Source: Pseudomonas sp. 8Z
GTDB lineage: Bacteria > Pseudomonadota > Gammaproteobacteria > Pseudomonadales > Pseudomonadaceae
Assembly (NCBI RefSeq): GCF_902506535.1
Contig: NZ_LR733826.1
Location: 341,079-405,078, forward strand
DNA: 64,000 nt
Direction of reading: 5' to 3'
Part shown: positions 63,401-64,000 of the stretch, one piece after another
Position numbering within the stretch: position 1 is the stretch's first letter
How the letters are laid out: every line of letters starts with the position of its first letter
The notes under the pieces: generated by a model
The model's database searches: none
What the model was told of the DNA's origin: nothing
What the model saw: only the letters and a program-made list of their open reading frames with translations
Made by a program: the position numbers and the translations under genes

Positions 63401-64000
63401 CGGCAAGCTGGATAACCATGATCTGGGCACCCTCTCGGCGGCCCAAGCGTTGACCGTTGCAGCAGCCGAGTTGGACAACGGCAACGCCGGGTTACTGGCC
63501 AGCGGTGCGGACCTGCAGATCAAGACCGGCACCCTGAACAACCAGGGCGGCAGCCTGCTCAGCCAGGCTGCGTTCGAACTTGAGTCCGATGACCTCGACA
63601 ACCGCAGCGGCGTTATCAGCAGCCGCCAGGCCCTCGGTATGGTGGCCGGTGCGGTCGACAACCGCGACAACGGCCTGATCACCAGTGCCGATAGCCTCGA
63701 AATGACCGCCACGCGCCTGGACTCCAGCCAAGGTGGCGAACTCTCCGCCAAGAAAGACCTGCAACTGACCGTTACCGAACTGATCCAGCGCCAGGGCCGC
63801 CTAATCGGCGAAGCGGGCGTGCGCCTCGACCTCAAGGGCGGCAACCTGGACAACCGTGGCGGTTTGCTCACTGCCAATGGCCCACTGAGCCTGCAAGCGC
63901 TGGGTAAGCTGGACAACCGCAATGGCGGGGAAATCTCCAGCATCCAGAGTTACCAACTGCGCGCCAGTGCTATCGACAACGGCGAGCAGGGCCGCATCAT
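57453..64000 (+). CDS. Giant filamentous haemagglutinin-like exoprotein (TpsA/FhaB/CdiA family), 3'-truncated by window edge
   Basis: 2182 complete codons with no stop in frame. ATG 57453 gives MDVRSPLYQNIALIVAGVLF, a basic N-terminus and hydrophobic signal ending near VATAAQ. The TPS secretion domain (about 30-290) has GLILNNS, NGTAGLILNEV and NPHGITCDGCGFINTP; the usual NPNL/NPNG motif is NPHG here. From about residue 310 the protein consists of roughly 20-22-residue repeats of the form LDN-x-x-GG-x-(I/L)-x-S-x-x-x-L-x-L-x-A, building a beta-helix. These are FHA repeats. The C-terminal part that decides adhesin against contact-dependent toxin lies beyond 64000. tpsB precedes it, the CdiB-CdiA order. 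Confidence 0.93.
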   Translation, partial: MDVRSPLYQNIALIVAGVLFLNPIVATAAQLAVDQAAGGNTSLTQAGNGVPVVNIATPNGSGLSHNKFTDYNVGQQGLILNNSTERLQSSQLGGLIIGNSNLKNGTAGLILNEVTGGNASQLKGYTEVAGRSAAVIVANPHGITCDGCGFINTPRVTLTTGTPVVEGGRLQRFDVDGGQVSIEGQGLNADNVDQFDLITRSAKLNAELYANKLNIITGRNAVDATTLAATAKADDGSDKPLLAIDSSALGGMYAGAIRLVGTEQGVGVKLAGDMAASAGDIQIDANGKLSLAQTSASGNLALKAAEVALTGKTYAAGKADIGAQNQIEVQQSLAAAGDIQLEAGQVLNQGVIEAGIKADNSRTEADLSLKAQQVRNAGTLIGNRQLQVKASQRLDNQGGTLSAKGATQISAGQVDNRAGRVLADRDLKLSASALDNRQGGLLHSQGAADMQVAGALQNQQGKLVSQGALTLGAGRLVNQGGQVLSIEALSLQAEGLDNGDAGVISTQADAHITAGSLRNAQAGEISAAGTMQLDAQRLDNSAKGIISSAQALTVKAEQLDNRGQGVISGSETLSLAAASLDNSTGGRIESQGDLRANLGQLKQQGGALLSQGQLTLEAGAVDNSQAGVIFGRQGLQVQADQVDNRDKGRISSQGALTALLKGLDQRGGGQFVSQEALSLDLAGGRLNNSQQGLLATPGGLLLTNVAAIDNSQGGEISSDQGFSLLTGELNNDAGRIISAAALELRIAQALLNGNGGLLDAGKTLQLRAASLNNSGAGQISSQGDMRLFVAGALSNAQQGLIASQAVLHIEADALDNQERGELSSGAALAITGRSLDNRGGLIASDTVLELDASERLDNSQGGVLTSAAALDLEAGQLSNHDGGLIQSDGEVQAKVKGAFDNRAGSLLSGRDLLLVSGALDNRGGSLSSAGALQVRGSSLNASVGGRVVANGAVDIQLAERFDLSAGGRLLSGADLLLRANVLDNHDLGLIFAKGDTSLEASQVDNRQGGEISSKGDLSVQVDELDNREQGRLIAEAGLKLVADRVLNSALGALSAAQKMQVQTRVLANAGGRVLSGAALELSATQLDNQAQGRISAAADLSLLTEQLDNQQRGEVRSGGTLTLHAKAVDAHDQGLIAAAGAATVVVDEALDLSQGGQLIGEAALGLQVGSLSTHQQGLVAAKGDLQVEASNIDNGAGGEMSTQGSLTLTADQLDNQDAGRVIAQAGLNATVARVNNQRSGVLASNAALLLHAKQIDNSVGGALSGAQLLTLQADSLDNQGGGRVLSGGAASIVLQQLNNSEAGLLSSRGDLLLQGNRLNNRAGSILVDGKGKVQADSLDSSSGGQLSSLGDLDVDVASLDQHEGGELLSKGLLDLHTTTLDNRDGLVSALGLNIQAERLSNQGGELSSAGSLSIEGEHLDNSGAGKVLADGALSLKVAQLLNQAKGVLSGANGLSLQGTVLNNSAGGRLLSQGAIDLALTGQLNNREGGSLLAQGPLRIKAASLDNAEAGLLSSQQEMALLLAGQLDNQGGALMADGALNVQAQGLDNRQKGVLSGKGNLKLKAQQIDNRTGHIVSDARLDLDAERLDNSQGQVAGKGDLKLELKQLVQQGGALLSEGTLDLEADSIDNSQAGLIAATQGLAIRAASLNNSAKGEISSQGAVGLDVDDLNNSTAGLVLAGSDLRLTVKRLLNHSLGLISGRTGLVLQADSLDNSQGGTLTSEQGLDLQVSGLLDNYDQGALLSEGTLQVRAGTLNNAAGVLSSAGELTLDGGALNNQGGKLVTDAKLTLDSSSLDNSQGGRISARQALNIETGTLDNQQQGLINGAADVTVQVARLDNHGKGRIAGKGAVQVSATALDQHDGGELISESALTLDLQGGDLDNSGQGLIATPGALLLKNLGKVDNSAGGEISSSQGFLLKARELNNSAGRVISAQDLQLQITQLLKNSLKGVLSAGSLEVTAAGLDNSAAGVLASKGDLQVKLTGKLDNHDLGTLSAAQALTVAAAELDNGNAGLLASGADLQIKTGTLNNQGGSLLSQAAFELESDDLDNRSGVISSRQALGMVAGAVDNRDNGLITSADSLEMTATRLDSSQGGELSAKKDLQLTVTELIQRQGRLIGEAGVRLDLKGGNLDNRGGLLTANGPLSLQALGKLDNRNGGEISSIQSYQLRASAIDNGEQGRI
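58380..64000 (+). repeat. FHA-type repeat array in tpsA
   Basis: More than 80 degenerate units of about 60-66 bases, each encoding LDN-x-x-GG with Asn-Gln/Ser-Gln variants. Some larger blocks are reused: the string cagggcggggcactgctcag occurs at 59262 and 62280, and a block encoding GL(L/I)ATPG-x-LLL then DNS-x-GGEISS occurs near 59535 and near 63118. The array continues past the window edge. Confidence 0.9.

Noticed and set aside
1..64000. CRISPR arrays, tRNA/rRNA genes, insertion sequences or prophage
   Set aside because: No regularly spaced direct repeats, cloverleaf sequence or transposase/integrase motif was noticed on either strand by eye; no formal search was run.

Overview
The window is high-GC DNA from a gammaproteobacterium of the genus Pseudomonas. 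FleQ, FleS/FleR, FleN, FliA, MotC/MotD, the HsbA-HsbR-HptB relay and the ccm operon are recognisable by sequence and come in the order typical of Pseudomonas. My guess is the P. mendocina/oleovorans (Ectopseudomonas) group, but no species call was tested. No rRNA, tRNA, CRISPR array, prophage or insertion sequence was seen.

Layout. (1) Positions 3-4013 hold the 3' part of a very large multidomain glycosyltransferase, probably a flagellin glycosylation enzyme. (2) Positions 4138-8935 hold the filament module: fliC behind a textbook sigma-28 promoter, flaG, fliD, two fliS paralogues in tandem and a FliT-like chaperone. (3) Positions 9093-13493 hold the regulators fleQ, fleS and fleR. (4) Positions 13672-19509 hold fliEFGHIJ (rod adaptor, MS ring, switch, export ATPase). 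(5) Positions 19668-22048 hold the hsbA-hsbR-hptB signalling relay. (6) Positions 22100-31503 hold fliK, fliLMNOPQR, flhB and flhA (hook length, C-ring, export gate). (7) Positions 31515-34496 hold flhF, fleN and fliA (flagellar position, number and late sigma factor). (8) Positions 34585-43553 hold cheYZAB, motCD, parC, parP, cheW and the DUF2802 polarity factor fipA. (9) On the minus strand at 43622-45492 lie a stand-alone FlhB C-terminal-domain protein and a second FliK-like protein. (10) Positions 45602-53016 hold ccmABCDEFGHI plus a small lipoprotein. (11) On the minus strand at 53111-55501 lie a DASS/SLC13 transporter and a potassium-channel-like protein. (12) From 55728 to the window edge lies a two-partner secretion locus: a TpsB pore and the N-terminal 2180 or so codons of a giant filamentous haemagglutinin/CdiA-like exoprotein with no stop in the window.

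Regulation can be read from the DNA. FleQ is driven by a sigma-70-like promoter. Good GG-N10-GC (-24/-12, RpoN) elements precede fleS, fliE, fliK, fliL and flhA, and a weaker one precedes fliD. FliA-type promoters precede fliC and possibly parP. This matches the known FleQ -> FleSR -> FliA cascade of Pseudomonas.

The least expected observations are: small ORFs that exactly bridge gene gaps with stop/start overlaps (fliI-fliJ, motD-parC, parC-parP) or nearly so (fliQ-fliR); four copies of an acidic motif in the CheA linker beside parC/parP; the flhX/fliK-like minus-strand pair; a duplicated FliS; and the unfinished giant TpsA, whose C-terminal end, just outside the window, may carry a toxin.
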